From Streptomyces sp. 2131.1 (GTDB lineage: Bacteria; Actinomycetota; Actinomycetes; Streptomycetales; Streptomycetaceae): a stretch of DNA of 64,000 nucleotides. The stretch covers positions 6,064,001-6,128,000 of the forward strand of contig NZ_FNSY01000001.1 of assembly GCF_900105515.1 (NCBI RefSeq). Direction: 5' to 3'. The stretch's first letter is position 1. Every line of letters starts with the position of its first letter. Shown piece by piece: positions 1 through 8,085 of this stretch. A program made the position numbers and the translations under genes. Below the pieces are notes generated by a model. The model was not told the DNA's origin. It did not search any database and saw only the letters and a list, made by a program, of their open reading frames with translations.

Positions 1-715
1 CGGCATCCAGCAGGTGCCAGGCGCCCACCAGGTCCAGGGCGGGGTCGGCCGGGGCGAAGCCTCCGGTGTCGAGTACGCCGGCGAGGCGGCCGTCCGCGAC
101 CAGGACGTTGCCGGGGATCAGGTCGCCGTGGCTCATCACGTCGGGGCTCGTACGGGGCAGCTCGCGGAAGTCCTGCCACAGCCGGCGCAGGCGGTCCACG
201 TCGAGCAGGCCCTCGCTCTCCCCGAAGCAGGTCGCCATCCAGCCGTCGTGGCCGGCGATCACACCGCCTCGGTTGTCGCCGTCGAACCGGCGTCCCCGTG
301 TGTCGGCGCCCCGGAGACCCCCGATGAAGCCGGCCAGGTCCAGCGCGAAGGCGTCCGACGCGCCAGGGTCGGCGTCGAAGGCGTTCGTGCCCGGCAGCCA
401 GGTCTGGACGGACCAGGGCATGGGGTAACCCGCGCCGGGGCGCCCCAGCGCGACGGGTTGCGGGACGGGGAACCGCGAAACCGCCGCCAGCTCCGCGGCC
501 GCCCGGGCCTCCCGTTCCAGGGCCGCCAGCGCCTCGCCTGTGCCGGCCGGGCGCAGCGGGAAGCGCGCCGAGAGGTTGTCGCCGATGCGGAAGATGGCGT
601 TGACCGTCCCGGTCGAGGTCAGGGGGCGGACCGCCTCGCCGCTCCACCGGGGGAACTGGTCCCGGATCAGGGCGGCGACGGTCCCGGTGCTCAGGTCGAG
701 TTGGTCGGCGTGCAT
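1..715 (-). CDS. aminoglycoside phosphotransferase-family kinase (C-terminus outside window)
   Basis: The first 238 residues of an APH/choline-kinase-fold phosphotransferase, which would transfer phosphate from ATP to a small-molecule hydroxyl in the cytoplasm. The N-lobe is visible (MHADQLDLSTGTVAALIRDQ). The catalytic loop reads MSHGDLIPGNVLV (His-Gly-Asp, then Asn) and the metal-binding loop is the degenerate LDTGGFAPADPALDL instead of IDW/DFG. Such proteins are often labelled macrolide or aminoglycoside phosphotransferases, but the substrate cannot be read from sequence; true antibiotic resistance is unproven. The ATG at 715 has no obvious Shine-Dalgarno sequence, so a slightly longer start is possible. 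It lies 67 bp downstream of the DUF1152 gene on the same strand, so co-transcription is possible. The gene continues past position 1. Confidence 0.8.
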   Translation of the reverse strand, partial: MHADQLDLSTGTVAALIRDQFPRWSGEAVRPLTSTGTVNAIFRIGDNLSARFPLRPAGTGEALAALEREARAAAELAAVSRFPVPQPVALGRPGAGYPMPWSVQTWLPGTNAFDADPGASDAFALDLAGFIGGLRGADTRGRRFDGDNRGGVIAGHDGWMATCFGESEGLLDVDRLRRLWQDFRELPRTSPDVMSHGDLIPGNVLVADGRLAGVLDTGGFAPADPALDLVGAWHLLDA

Positions 716-782
716 GGTCAGCCAGTATGGGGAGGCAGGAGCGAGGGGGCGACCGGGTTTCGCGGACGCCGGTTCAGGTACT

Positions 783-1840
783 TCAGTGCGGGAACGCCCT
801 CGGCGGACGCTGTCGGGGCAGTGTGGTGCGGAACTCCTCGATCACGGAACTCACCTGCCGCGTCAGCGCGGTCCGTTCCAGCAGCCCGAGGTAAAGGTGG
901 CGGCGGGCCGGTCCGGGCAGGTCCACACAGAAGTACAGCGCCATCAGCGGGTTGATGAACAGCTCGCTGTCCTTGGTCCTTTCCGTGAACCGGAGGTTGC
1001 CGAAGTCACCGCGCACGGCGGCGGCCACGGAACCGTTCACGATGCTCGGGTGGCTCGCGGTGTGGCGCTGGGCGTGCGCCACCGCGTCGAGGTACAGCGC
1101 GCCCTCCCGGCCCGACCCGAGCAGTGAGAACGCGCCGAGATAGGAGCCGTCCCGGTCCGGAGCGGCCAGGTTCTCCAGTACGAGCGAGTGGTTCACGCCG
1201 TGTACGCGTCCACCCCGAAGCCGAGGCAGGCCACCAGCCGGTGCGCGACCTCGTCCAGTCCGCTCACGGCGGCGAGGCTGGCCATGTCCTCCTCCGGGGT
1301 GCCGAGGCCGTGCTCGGCGCCGCGCATCAGGATGTCGGTGCCGCCGTCCACCACCACGATCGCGTCGACACCGCCGAGGTGCTCGATCACCGTCCGGTAG
1401 GCCGCCCGCAGCGGCCCGACCCCGATGCTCGGGAAGGCGTACACGGTCGACGGCAGATCCTGCGTCACGAGCCACTGGGCGAGCGTGCGTTCCGGGAAGT
1501 AGTCGCCGCGCACGGGGGTGTCGGGTCCGATGGCCGCGACGTCCTGGTCCACCCACACGTCGGGGTCCAGACCGTACAGGTCGGCGAAGGACAGGTTGGC
1601 GAGGTGTACCTCCTTGCCCGACGACCGCAGCGCGAGAGCGAGCGGCAGACCCGCGTACACGTCGAAACCGCCGCCCGCACCGGCGATGAGTACCCGTCGC
1701 GCGTCGCGCAGGCGAGTGAAGAATGCGGGTTCCCCCAGAGAAATCAGCGCATGACGCCAGCAAGGGGGCGGGGCGGCACCGGGGCGATCGGGCCTCATGA
1801 AAACGGTGACGGATCGGTGCGACGGCACAGGAGTTGTCAT
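783..1840 (-). pseudogene. DUF1152-family protein, single-base frameshift
   Basis: The two halves of a DUF1152-like protein lie in different frames. The upstream frame (start 1840 or 1798, stop at 1193) carries ISLGEPAFFTRLRDARRVL, then the glycine-rich nucleotide-binding-like loop IAGAGGGFDVYAGLP, and ends ACLGFGVDAYTA-stop. The downstream frame, ending at 783, resumes GVNHSLVLENLAAPDRDGSY and continues about 130 residues. Restoring one C near 1199-1200 gives GVDAYHGVNHSLVLEN, the continuity expected of the family. The gene is therefore a frameshift mutant or contains a sequencing error. The family function is unknown. The start is uncertain: the family normally begins near the ISLGEP segment, and no good ribosome site precedes either ATG. 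It is divergent from the PadR gene. Confidence 0.72.
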
Positions 1841-1851
1841 GCGACTGATCC

Positions 1852-1861
1852 CGATATATCG
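1852..1861. promoter_or_regulatory. candidate PadR operator CGATATATCG
   Basis: CGATATATCG is a perfect 10-bp palindrome and an AT-rich island in the gap between the divergent DUF1152 and padR genes. It lies 61 bp before the padR start. A weak candidate -35 for padR (TTGAAG, 1862-1867) begins immediately after it. PadR proteins commonly bind short AT-rich palindromes in their own promoters, so autoregulation is inferred. Confidence 0.5.
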
Positions 1862-1922
1862 TTGAAGCATCGCGACAGTACAGCGATACCGTAAAGAGCA
1901 ACGCAGGAAAAGGAGAACGGTC

Positions 1923-2537
1923 ATGCGTTCACATGGATTCGAGCATGGACATGGACATGGCTACGGGCGTGGCCCGGGCGGTCCCGAGGGGCGACGTGGG
2001 GGATTCGAAGGGCAGCGGGCGGCGTTCGGGCCGTTCGGTCCGCCGTTCGGCGGAGGGCCGTTCGGTGGCGGGCGGAACCGTGGTGGCGGCCGGGGGAGGG
2101 CGCGGCGCGGTGACGTACGCGCCTCGATCCTGGCGCTGCTCAAGGACCGGCCGATGCACGGGTACGAGATGATCCAGGAGATCGGCGAGCGCAGCGGCGG
2201 GGCCTGGCGGCCCAGTCCCGGTTCGGTGTACCCGACCCTTCAGCTGCTGGAGGACGAGGGGCTGATCAGCAGCGAGAGCGAGGGCGGCAAGAAGCTGTTC
2301 ACGCTCACCGACACCGGGCGCACCGAGGCGGAGACCGGGCCCGAGGCGCCCTGGGAAGAAGCCGGGCGCGGTGTCGACTGGGAGAGCATGAATGAGATCC
2401 GGCAGGCCGGGTTCGGTCTGATGGAGGCGTTCGGCCAGGTCTGGAAGACCGGCACGGCCGAGCAGCGCGAGAAGGCGCTCGCGGTCATCAACGACACACG
2501 CAAGAAGCTGTATCTCATTCTCGCCGACGAGCACTGA
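1923..2537 (+). CDS. PadR-family transcriptional regulator with Gly/Arg/His-rich N-terminal tail
   Basis: A 204-residue cytoplasmic winged-helix repressor. Residues 1-60 form a low-complexity tail with an alternating His-Gly stretch (GFEHGHGHGYGRG) followed by Phe/Gly/Pro repeats and an Arg-rich end. From about residue 62 the PadR wHTH is clear: DVRASILALLKDRPMHGYEMIQEI, then a SPGSVYPTLQLLEDEGLI recognition/wing segment. A C-terminal helical dimerisation part ends at LYLILADEH. The ribosome site AAAGGAGAA precedes the ATG at 1923. The His-rich tail could bind metal, but this is inference. An AT-rich palindrome in the upstream gap suggests autoregulation and control of the divergent DUF1152 gene. 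Confidence 0.88.
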   Translation: MRSHGFEHGHGHGYGRGPGGPEGRRGGFEGQRAAFGPFGPPFGGGPFGGGRNRGGGRGRARRGDVRASILALLKDRPMHGYEMIQEIGERSGGAWRPSPGSVYPTLQLLEDEGLISSESEGGKKLFTLTDTGRTEAETGPEAPWEEAGRGVDWESMNEIRQAGFGLMEAFGQVWKTGTAEQREKALAVINDTRKKLYLILADEH

Positions 2538-2570
2538 GCCCCGCCGTGGGCCCGGTGACAGCCGCAGAGA

Positions 2571-2617
2571 GAACCGGGAGGAGCCCGGCGGTTCAGGCCG
2601 CCGGGCTCCTCCCGTTC
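2571..2617. terminator. intrinsic terminator hairpin between padR and a convergent small gene
   Basis: An inverted repeat pairs 2571-2591 with 2598-2617 around the six-base loop TTCAGG. The stem is about 20 bp with one bulged C, very GC-rich, and has no long U-tract, as is usual in Streptomyces. It can serve both converging transcripts. Confidence 0.75.
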
Positions 2618-2622
2618 ACGCC

Positions 2623-2823
2623 TCAGTTCTGATGGGCCTGTTCGGGGCCCGTCCGCCAGATCAGCGCCGCGTCGAAGCAGTCGGAGGCGCGCGGATGCGG
2701 TCCGTCGTCGTGGCAGTGGAACGCGGACCAGAACAGATCCGCCGGCAGCGCGTCGAGCGGTGCGTGGACCCGGTAGACGTAGTCGCGCCCGTCGAGTGCC
2801 GGCAGGGACACCAGCCAGCTCAC
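2623..2823 (-). CDS. small hypothetical protein (66 aa)
   Basis: A short protein starting at GTG 2823 (VSWLVSLPALDGRDYVYRV) and ending WRTGPEQAHQN. The frame stays open further upstream, but the purine-rich GGAGGGGGCAGGG directly before this GTG and the change to meaningful composition favour the short form. It is acidic to neutral with Trp/Phe/Cys/His residues (LFWSAFHCHDDGPHPRASDCF) and no membrane segment. I do not recognise the family. It converges on padR across a strong terminator and is divergent from the EamA gene. Confidence 0.55.
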   Translation of the reverse strand: MSWLVSLPALDGRDYVYRVHAPLDALPADLFWSAFHCHDDGPHPRASDCFDAALIWRTGPEQAHQN

Positions 2824-2981
2824 CCCTGCCCCCTCCCGCCGCGCCGCGCACAACCGCTCACGTCTGTGGGACGTGTACGGGAGGGCCGTCGGTTGCCCCG
2901 GGTCCGGCTCGATGTGCGGGGCAGTGTGCCGACAGGTGTCACCGGGGTGACGCTCCTGACCGCAGCTGTCATGATGTGCCG

Positions 2982-3986
2982 ATGCACGCGTCTCAGGGGA
3001 GAAGCGCCGGCCTGGGACTCGCCCTCGCCTCGGCCTTCGCATTCGGCGGTTCCGGAGTGGCGGCCAAGCCGCTCATCGAGGCTGGGCTCGACCCGCTCCA
3101 CGTGGTGTGGCTGCGGGTGGCCGGCGCCGCGCTCCTCATGCTTCCCGTGGCCTGGCGCCACCGGGCGCTGGTGCGCGACCGGCCCGTGCTGCTGCTCGGC
3201 TTCGGGCTGCTCGCCGTCGCCGGTGTGCAGGCCTGCTACTTCGCCGCCATCTCCCGTATCCCGGTGGGCGTCGCGCTGCTGGTGGAATACCTGGCGCCGG
3301 CGCTCGTCCTCGGCTGGGTTCGCTTCGTCCAGCGACGGCCGGTCACCCGGGCGGCGGCCCTCGGGGTCGTCCTCGCCGTCGGCGGCCTGGCCTGCGTGGT
3401 CGAGGTGTGGGCCGGGCTCGGCTTCGACGTCGTGGGCCTGCTGCTCGCGCTCGGGGCCGCCTGCTGCCAGGTCGGCTACTTCGTCCTCTCCGACCAGGGC
3501 GGCGGCGAGGCGTCCCCGGGCGGCGCCGAACCCGCGCATCCGGTCGGCGTCATCGCGTACGGGCTGCTGATCGGCGCCCTCGTGCTCACCGTGATCGCCC
3601 GGCCGTGGGGCATGGACCGGTCGGTGCTCGGCGGCTCCACCGTCATGGACGGTACCGCGGTCCCGGCCTGGCTGCTGCTCGTCTGGATCGTGCTGCTGGC
3701 CACCGTCATCGCGTACGTCACCGGCGTGATCTCCGTACGGCTGCTGTCCCCGGCGGTCGCGGGCGTCGTCGCCTGCCTGGAGGCGGTCATTGCGACCGTG
3801 CTCGCCTGGGTGCTGCTCGGCGAGCACCTGGCCGCCCCGCAGCTCATCGGCGGGGCGCTCGTCCTGGCCGGCGCCCTGATCGCGCAGTCGGCCACGCCCC
3901 GGCCGCCGTCCGGCCCCGTGGCCTCGGGGACGGGCGCGCCGGACGCGGGACGGGCGGACGCCCGGAGTCAGGACGCCGTCAGGTAG
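2982..3986 (+). CDS. EamA/RhtA-like drug/metabolite transporter
   Basis: A 334-residue inner-membrane exporter of the DMT superfamily. Two EamA repeats of five helices each are visible. The first starts GLGLALASAFAFGGSGVAAKPL, and its fourth and fifth helices run through VGVALLVEYLAPALVLGWVRF. The second repeat begins near PVGVIAYGLLIGALVLTVIA and ends GEHLAAPQLIGGALVLAGAL. The VEYLAPALV-type helix resembles RhtA-like threonine/homoserine exporters, but the substrate is not defined. The C-terminal 40 residues are a hydrophilic Pro/Gly/Ala tail. ATG 2982 (MHASQGRS) is chosen because the upstream frame has no membrane character. The 3' end overlaps the convergent PNPOx gene by 19 bp. Confidence 0.85.
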   Translation: MHASQGRSAGLGLALASAFAFGGSGVAAKPLIEAGLDPLHVVWLRVAGAALLMLPVAWRHRALVRDRPVLLLGFGLLAVAGVQACYFAAISRIPVGVALLVEYLAPALVLGWVRFVQRRPVTRAAALGVVLAVGGLACVVEVWAGLGFDVVGLLLALGAACCQVGYFVLSDQGGGEASPGGAEPAHPVGVIAYGLLIGALVLTVIARPWGMDRSVLGGSTVMDGTAVPAWLLLVWIVLLATVIAYVTGVISVRLLSPAVAGVVACLEAVIATVLAWVLLGEHLAAPQLIGGALVLAGALIAQSATPRPPSGPVASGTGAPDAGRADARSQDAVR

Positions 3987-4675
3987 GCGGGTACGTCGAT
4001 CGACGGGTCCAGGTCGTCCGCCGGGACCGGCGTGGCGTACGCGGGGGCCACCGGGACGACGCCGGCCCAGTACGGCAGGCCGGTGTCTCGGGGGTCGTCG
4101 TTGGGCCCGCCCGTACGGATCTTCGCGGAGACCTCGCGCAGGTCGAGGCGGATGACGGCCGTGGCGGCCAGCTCCTTGCCGTCTGCCGGGCGCGAGTCCT
4201 CCGAGCGGCCCGGCACCACCTGGTCCACGATCGCGTCCAGGGCGATGCGCCGCTCCTCGGGGTCGGTGACCGGGTACGCGGTGCCGTGGACGACCACCGA
4301 ACGGTAGTTGAGCGAGTGGTGGAAGGCGGAGCGGGCCAGTACCAGGCCGTCGACGTGCGTCACCGTCAGGCACACGGGCAGCCCCTCGTCGCCCCGCCCG
4401 GCCGACCGCAACGGCCGCGAACCGGTCGAGCCGTGGACGTAGAGCCGCTCGCCGACCCGGCCGAAGAGCGTCGGCAGCACGACCGGCGCGCCGTCGCGCA
4501 CGAAGCCGAGGTGGCAGAGGTAGGCGTCGTCGAGTATCGAGTGGACCGTCTCGCGGTCGTACGCGGCCCGGTCGCGCGACCGGGTGGGGACCGTGCGGTC
4601 CGTCGGCTCGTAGCCGGAGGCGGCGTCCGGGGACATGGTCTGCTGGGGTGCGGTCTCCGGCATTGCGGACTCCAT
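3968..4675 (-). CDS. pyridoxamine 5'-phosphate oxidase-family flavoprotein
   Basis: A 235-residue protein with the split-barrel FMN-binding fold of the PNPOx-like/Rv2074-type family. The core begins DRETVHSILDDAYLCHLGFVRDGAPVVLPTLFGRVG. The flavin-contact strands VYVHGSTGSRPL and VCLTVTHVDGLVLARSAFHHSLNYRSVVVHG are typical, and the C-terminal VPAYLTAS closes the barrel. Members reduce or bind flavins or deazaflavin; the actual substrate is unknown. ATG 4675 is used; a second ATG 12 bp inside (4663) is equally possible. It is divergent from a MocR-type PLP-dependent regulator with only 23 bp between starts, a pairing that suggests a link to B6-vitamer status. Confidence 0.85.
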   Translation of the reverse strand: MESAMPETAPQQTMSPDAASGYEPTDRTVPTRSRDRAAYDRETVHSILDDAYLCHLGFVRDGAPVVLPTLFGRVGERLYVHGSTGSRPLRSAGRGDEGLPVCLTVTHVDGLVLARSAFHHSLNYRSVVVHGTAYPVTDPEERRIALDAIVDQVVPGRSEDSRPADGKELAATAVIRLDLREVSAKIRTGGPNDDPRDTGLPYWAGVVPVAPAYATPVPADDLDPSIDVPAYLTAS

Positions 4676-4691
4676 TGCACTAGTGCATACT
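4663..4691 (+). promoter_or_regulatory. MocR promoter with 12-bp palindromic operator; leaderless start
   Basis: TTGCGG (4663-4668), 17 bp, then CATACT (4686-4691) make a plausible sigma-70-type promoter whose -10 ends 7 bp before the GTG at 4699, so the mRNA is probably leaderless. TGCACTAGTGCA (4676-4687) is a perfect 12-bp palindrome overlapping the -10. It also touches the start of the divergent PNPOx gene, so one bound regulator could control both. Inferred from position only. Confidence 0.55.
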
Positions 4692-4698
4692 GTCGTTT

Positions 4699-6030
4699 GT
4701 GCTAGGAGAGTATCGGATCAGTGGCCGGCGCGCACAGGAAATTGCCGCCAGCGTCGAGCGCGGGGTCGGTTCGGGAGAGCTGGCGCCGGGCGAAGTGCTG
4801 CCTCCCATGCGGGAGTTGGCCGTTCGGCTGGAGGTGAACCCCAACACCGTCGCGGCCGCCTACCGCATCCTGCGCGAGCGCGGGGTGATCGAGACCGCGG
4901 GCCGCCGGGGCAGCCGCATCAGGCCGCGCCCCGCGAGCACCGCGCGCGGTTCGATGCGGGTCGAGGCGCCGCCGGGCGTACGGGACCTGGGCGACGGCAG
5001 CCCGGACCCGGCGCTGCTGCCGCGCCTCGGCGAGGCCTTCGCGGCGGTCGCCGAGCGGTACGCGCGCGAGCCCGGCCTGTACGGGGAGGCCCCCGTCGAC
5101 CCGGAGTTCGCCGCGCTGGCGCGCGCCGCCATGGACGCCGACGGGGTGCCCGCCGGGCCGGTGGCCGCGGCCTCGGGCTCGCTGGACGCGATCGAGCGCG
5201 TCTTCCTCGCCCATCTCAGGCCCGGTGACCTGGTCGCGGTCGAGGACCCCGGCTGGGGCGGGCTGCTCGACCTGGTGCCCGCCCTCGGCATGCGGCCGGT
5301 CTCCGTGGCGCTCGACGACGAGGGGCCGCTGCCCGACGCGCTGGAGGCGGCGCTCCTGGCGGGGGCTCGGGCCGTCGTCGTCACGGACCGGGCGCAGAAC
5401 CCGACGGGCGCGGCCGTCTCCGAGGCACGCGCGGCGGAGCTGCGGGCCGTCCTCGCCGGGCACCGGGAGGTCCTGCTCATCGAGGACGACCACGGCCACG
5501 CCATCGTCGACCTGCCGGTGTACCCGCTGGCCGGGGTCACGGACCGCTGGGCGTTCGTCCGCTCGACGGCCAAGGCCTACGGGCCCGACCTGCGGGTCGC
5601 GGTGCTGACCGGGGACGCGGTGACCGTCGACCGGGTGTCCGGGCGGCAGCGGCTGGGGCCCGGCTGGGTGAGCCGGCTGCTCCAGCGGACCGTGGTGCAC
5701 CTGTGGCGCACCGGCTCCGTGGACCCGCGTGAGGTGGCCCGGTCCTACGCCGGCCGCCGGGACGCCCTGGTGCGGGCGCTGGGGGAGCGGGGCGTCGGGG
5801 CGTACGGCCGCAGCGGGATGAACGTGTGGGTGCCGGTGAGCGACGAGACCGGGGCGGTGGCCGGGCTGTTGCAGGCGGGCTGGGCGGTGGCGCCCGGGGC
5901 CCGGTTCCGTATCGACGCGCCCCAGGCGATCCGGATCACGGTGTCCCCGCTCGCCGACGCCGACATCGGACCGCTGGCCGACGCGGTGGCCCGGGCGGCG
6001 GGTCCGGCGAGGCCGCTGAGCTACGGGTGA
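4699..6030 (+). CDS. MocR-type GntR regulator with aminotransferase-like domain
   Basis: A 443-residue fusion of an N-terminal GntR winged helix (about residues 8-75: EYRISGRRAQEIAASVERGV, PPMRELAVRLEVNPNTVAAAYRIL) to a fold-type I PLP-dependent domain (about 95-440). PLP-site features are the NPTG motif (DRAQNPTGAAVS), an Asp-containing loop IEDDHGHAIVD and the presumed Schiff-base lysine in RSTAKAYGPDLR. Family members sense PLP or an amino-acid-derived ligand and act as activators or repressors. The GTG at 4699 lies 7 bp after a -10 box, hence leaderless. The divergent PNPOx-family gene is the obvious target. The residue order EDDHGHA in place of the common EDDY suggests sensing rather than transamination (inference). 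Confidence 0.88.
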   Translation: MLGEYRISGRRAQEIAASVERGVGSGELAPGEVLPPMRELAVRLEVNPNTVAAAYRILRERGVIETAGRRGSRIRPRPASTARGSMRVEAPPGVRDLGDGSPDPALLPRLGEAFAAVAERYAREPGLYGEAPVDPEFAALARAAMDADGVPAGPVAAASGSLDAIERVFLAHLRPGDLVAVEDPGWGGLLDLVPALGMRPVSVALDDEGPLPDALEAALLAGARAVVVTDRAQNPTGAAVSEARAAELRAVLAGHREVLLIEDDHGHAIVDLPVYPLAGVTDRWAFVRSTAKAYGPDLRVAVLTGDAVTVDRVSGRQRLGPGWVSRLLQRTVVHLWRTGSVDPREVARSYAGRRDALVRALGERGVGAYGRSGMNVWVPVSDETGAVAGLLQAGWAVAPGARFRIDAPQAIRITVSPLADADIGPLADAVARAAGPARPLSYG

Positions 6031-6046
6031 GGGCGGGCCGGACCGG

Positions 6047-7033
6047 TCACGCGCGCCGTCTGCTCTGGGTCAGGGCGGCGCCCGCCAGGACGATCAGCGC
6101 GCCGACCGGGGTGTTCCAGCTCAGCCGTTCGCCGAGCACGGCGACCCCGGCGGCGGTGGCGATGACCGGGATGAAGTAGGTGACCATCTGCGCGGTCGTC
6201 GGCCCGACCTCGTTGACCAGGCCGTACTGGAGCAGCACCGCGAGCCCCGTGCCCAGCGCCCCGAGCGCGACGACGGCCAGCGTGGGCAGAACGGGGAACC
6301 TGCCGGGGACGGTGGTGAACAGCGGAGTGACGACCGCGAGCTGCACGGTGCCCAGGAAGAGCTGGCTACCCGTGAGCGCGAGGGTCGAGGCGCCGCTGCC
6401 CGCCAGCGTGCGGCGCACGTAGATCCAGCCGACCGGGTAGCTGAGCGAGGCCAGCAGGGCCATGGCCGTACCGCTGAAGTCCAGGCCGGAGAAGCCCTGC
6501 CACGCGCCCAGCACCGTCAGGACGCCGAGGAAACCGAGCCCGAGTCCGGCGACGCGGCGCCGGGTCGGCCGGTCCTCCGAGAGGGCGACGAGCGAGAGCG
6601 CCATGCCCCACAGCGGCGAGGTCGCGTTGCAGATCCCCGCCAGTGTCGACGGGATGCTCAGCTCGGCGTAGGCGAACAGGGAGAACGGCAGGGCGTTGAG
6701 GAAGAACGCCGCCACGGCCAGATGGCCCCAGGTCCGCGCCGAGCGCGGCAGCCGCTCCCGCTTCACCACCATCACCACCGCCAGGACGGCGGTCCCCGAC
6801 AGCAGCCGCCCGAGTGTCACCTGGAAGGGCGCGTAGGCGTCGGTCCCCACCTTGATCAACAGGAAGCTGAAGCCCCAGATGAGCGAGAGCGCCGCGAACC
6901 GCAGCCGCCAGTCGAGGGCCGGGCGGCGGGCGGCACCCGTGGCGGAAGCGGGGGCGGTGGCCGGAGCCTCGGGGGGTGCGGCCGGGGAGGCGGACGGCTC
7001 GGTGGCGGGTCTCGGTGCGGTCGGGGCGCTCAT
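6047..7033 (-). CDS. EamA-family transporter
   Basis: A 328-residue inner-membrane DMT-superfamily exporter. An Ala/Pro-rich cytoplasmic N-terminus of about 40 residues precedes two EamA repeats: RFAALSLIWGFSFLLIKVG starts the first, and LLASLSYPVGWIYVRRTLAG starts the second. The last helices read AQMVTYFIPVIATAAGVAV and PVGALIVLAGAALTQS, the canonical C-terminal EamA pattern. The ATG at 7033 is chosen (MSAPTAPRP); the frame is open upstream but would overlap the LysR promoter. It is divergent from a LysR gene 73 bp away, which probably controls it. The substrate is unknown; related pairs export amino acids or metabolites. Confidence 0.87.
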   Translation of the reverse strand: MSAPTAPRPATEPSASPAAPPEAPATAPASATGAARRPALDWRLRFAALSLIWGFSFLLIKVGTDAYAPFQVTLGRLLSGTAVLAVVMVVKRERLPRSARTWGHLAVAAFFLNALPFSLFAYAELSIPSTLAGICNATSPLWGMALSLVALSEDRPTRRRVAGLGLGFLGVLTVLGAWQGFSGLDFSGTAMALLASLSYPVGWIYVRRTLAGSGASTLALTGSQLFLGTVQLAVVTPLFTTVPGRFPVLPTLAVVALGALGTGLAVLLQYGLVNEVGPTTAQMVTYFIPVIATAAGVAVLGERLSWNTPVGALIVLAGAALTQSRRRA

Positions 7034-7093
7034 GAGGCCACGATGACCGCGTTCACCTCGTAGCACAAGTGAGATTTCGTGCGCTCGGTCGCG

Positions 7094-7106
7094 TAGCATC
7101 GCTTAC
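7094..7106 (+). promoter_or_regulatory. candidate -10 box of leaderless lysR transcript
   Basis: TAGCAT (7094-7099) fits a -10 hexamer 7 bp before the lysR ATG at 7107, with no ribosome site between, so a leaderless message is likely. The 73-bp divergent gap should also hold the LysR box, but I cannot single out one T-N11-A site with confidence. Confidence 0.35.
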
Positions 7107-8021
7107 ATGTTGAACCTGGAGCGCCTGCGCACCCTGGATGCCCTGGCCAGGCTCGGTTCGGTCAGCGGCGCGGCCGAGGGGCTGCACGTCACGACGTCGG
7201 CCGTCTCGCAGCAGATGGCCAAGCTGGAGCGCGAGGTGGGCCAGCAGCTCCTCGCCAGGAACGGGCGCGGCGTGCGGCTCACCGACGCGGGGCGGCTGCT
7301 CGCCGACCACGCGGCGCGCATCCTCTCGCAAGTGGAGCTCGCCCAGTCCGACATCGAGGCCCAGCGCGGCGAGGTGGTGGGCGAGATCCGGCTCGGGGCG
7401 TTCCCGACGGCGGCGCGCGGCCTCTTCCCCGCGACGCTCCTGTCCCTGCGCGCCGGCCACCCCGAACTGCGGGTGCGCACGCTGGAGCTGGAGCCCGAGG
7501 CCGGCATCCGGGCGGTGCTCAGGGGCGACGTCGATCTGGCGGTGGTCCTCGACTGGAGCAACAAGCGGCTCCCGGTGCCCGGCGGACTGACCCGGGCCGA
7601 ACTGCTCGACGACGCGCCGGACATCGCGATGCCCGCGTGCCATCCGCTCGCCGGCCGGTCCGAAGTGGACCTGGAGGAGTTCGCCGACGACGACTGGGTC
7701 TCCTGGCCCGAGGGCGAGTTCTGCTACGACTGGCTGATGTTCACGCTCCGCTCGAAGGGCATCGAACCCCGCATCGCGCACCTCGCGGGCGAGCACCACA
7801 CCCAACTTGCCCTGATCGCGGCCGGGATGGGGGTGTGCGTGGCGCCCCGGCTCGGCCGGGGGCCGGTGCCCGACGGGGTGCGGCTGGTTCCCGTGCGCCA
7901 GAAGATGCGGCGGCACGTCCACGCGGTGTGGCGGACGGACGCGGACCGGCGGCCGTCGATCCGGGCGGCGGTCGCGGCCCTGCGCGAGGCGGGCCGGGAG
8001 CTGGACGAGCCCTTCGGGTGA
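7107..8021 (+). CDS. LysR-family transcriptional regulator
   Basis: A 304-residue LTTR. The N-terminal winged helix is textbook: LERLRTLDALARLGSVSGAA, then HVTTSAVSQQMAKLEREVGQQLLARNGRGVRLTDAG (residues 1-62), followed by the linker helix. The periplasmic-binding-like effector domain runs from about residue 90 (GEIRLGAFPTAARGLFPATL) to the C-terminus. LALIAAGMGVCVAPRLG is the usual second-subdomain segment. It sits divergently to an EamA exporter, the common regulator/exporter arrangement, so it probably senses the exported metabolite. It ends 64 bp before the convergent MFS gene, with a terminator in between. Confidence 0.92.
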   Translation: MLNLERLRTLDALARLGSVSGAAEGLHVTTSAVSQQMAKLEREVGQQLLARNGRGVRLTDAGRLLADHAARILSQVELAQSDIEAQRGEVVGEIRLGAFPTAARGLFPATLLSLRAGHPELRVRTLELEPEAGIRAVLRGDVDLAVVLDWSNKRLPVPGGLTRAELLDDAPDIAMPACHPLAGRSEVDLEEFADDDWVSWPEGEFCYDWLMFTLRSKGIEPRIAHLAGEHHTQLALIAAGMGVCVAPRLGRGPVPDGVRLVPVRQKMRRHVHAVWRTDADRRPSIRAAVAALREAGRELDEPFG

Positions 8022-8043
8022 CTGGTGCGGGGGCTGGAACGCC

Positions 8044-8082
8044 GCTCCGGGGCCCGTCCGCCGTGGACGGGCCCCGGAGCGG
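8044..8082. terminator. bidirectional terminator between lysR and MFS gene
   Basis: A perfect 17-bp stem pairs 8044-8060 (CGCTCCGGGGCCCGTCC) with 8066-8082 around the 5-base loop GCCGT. It lies between converging stop codons. Confidence 0.85.
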
Positions 8083-8085
8083 GCG

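Noticed and set aside
14-955. Plus-strand frame over the phosphotransferase
   Set aside because: The minus strand shows a catalytic HGD..N motif; the plus frame is an Arg/Gly-rich shadow.
1193-1210. Programmed -1/+1 frameshift in DUF1152
   Set aside because: No slippery heptamer or downstream structure is evident, so mutation or sequencing error is simpler.
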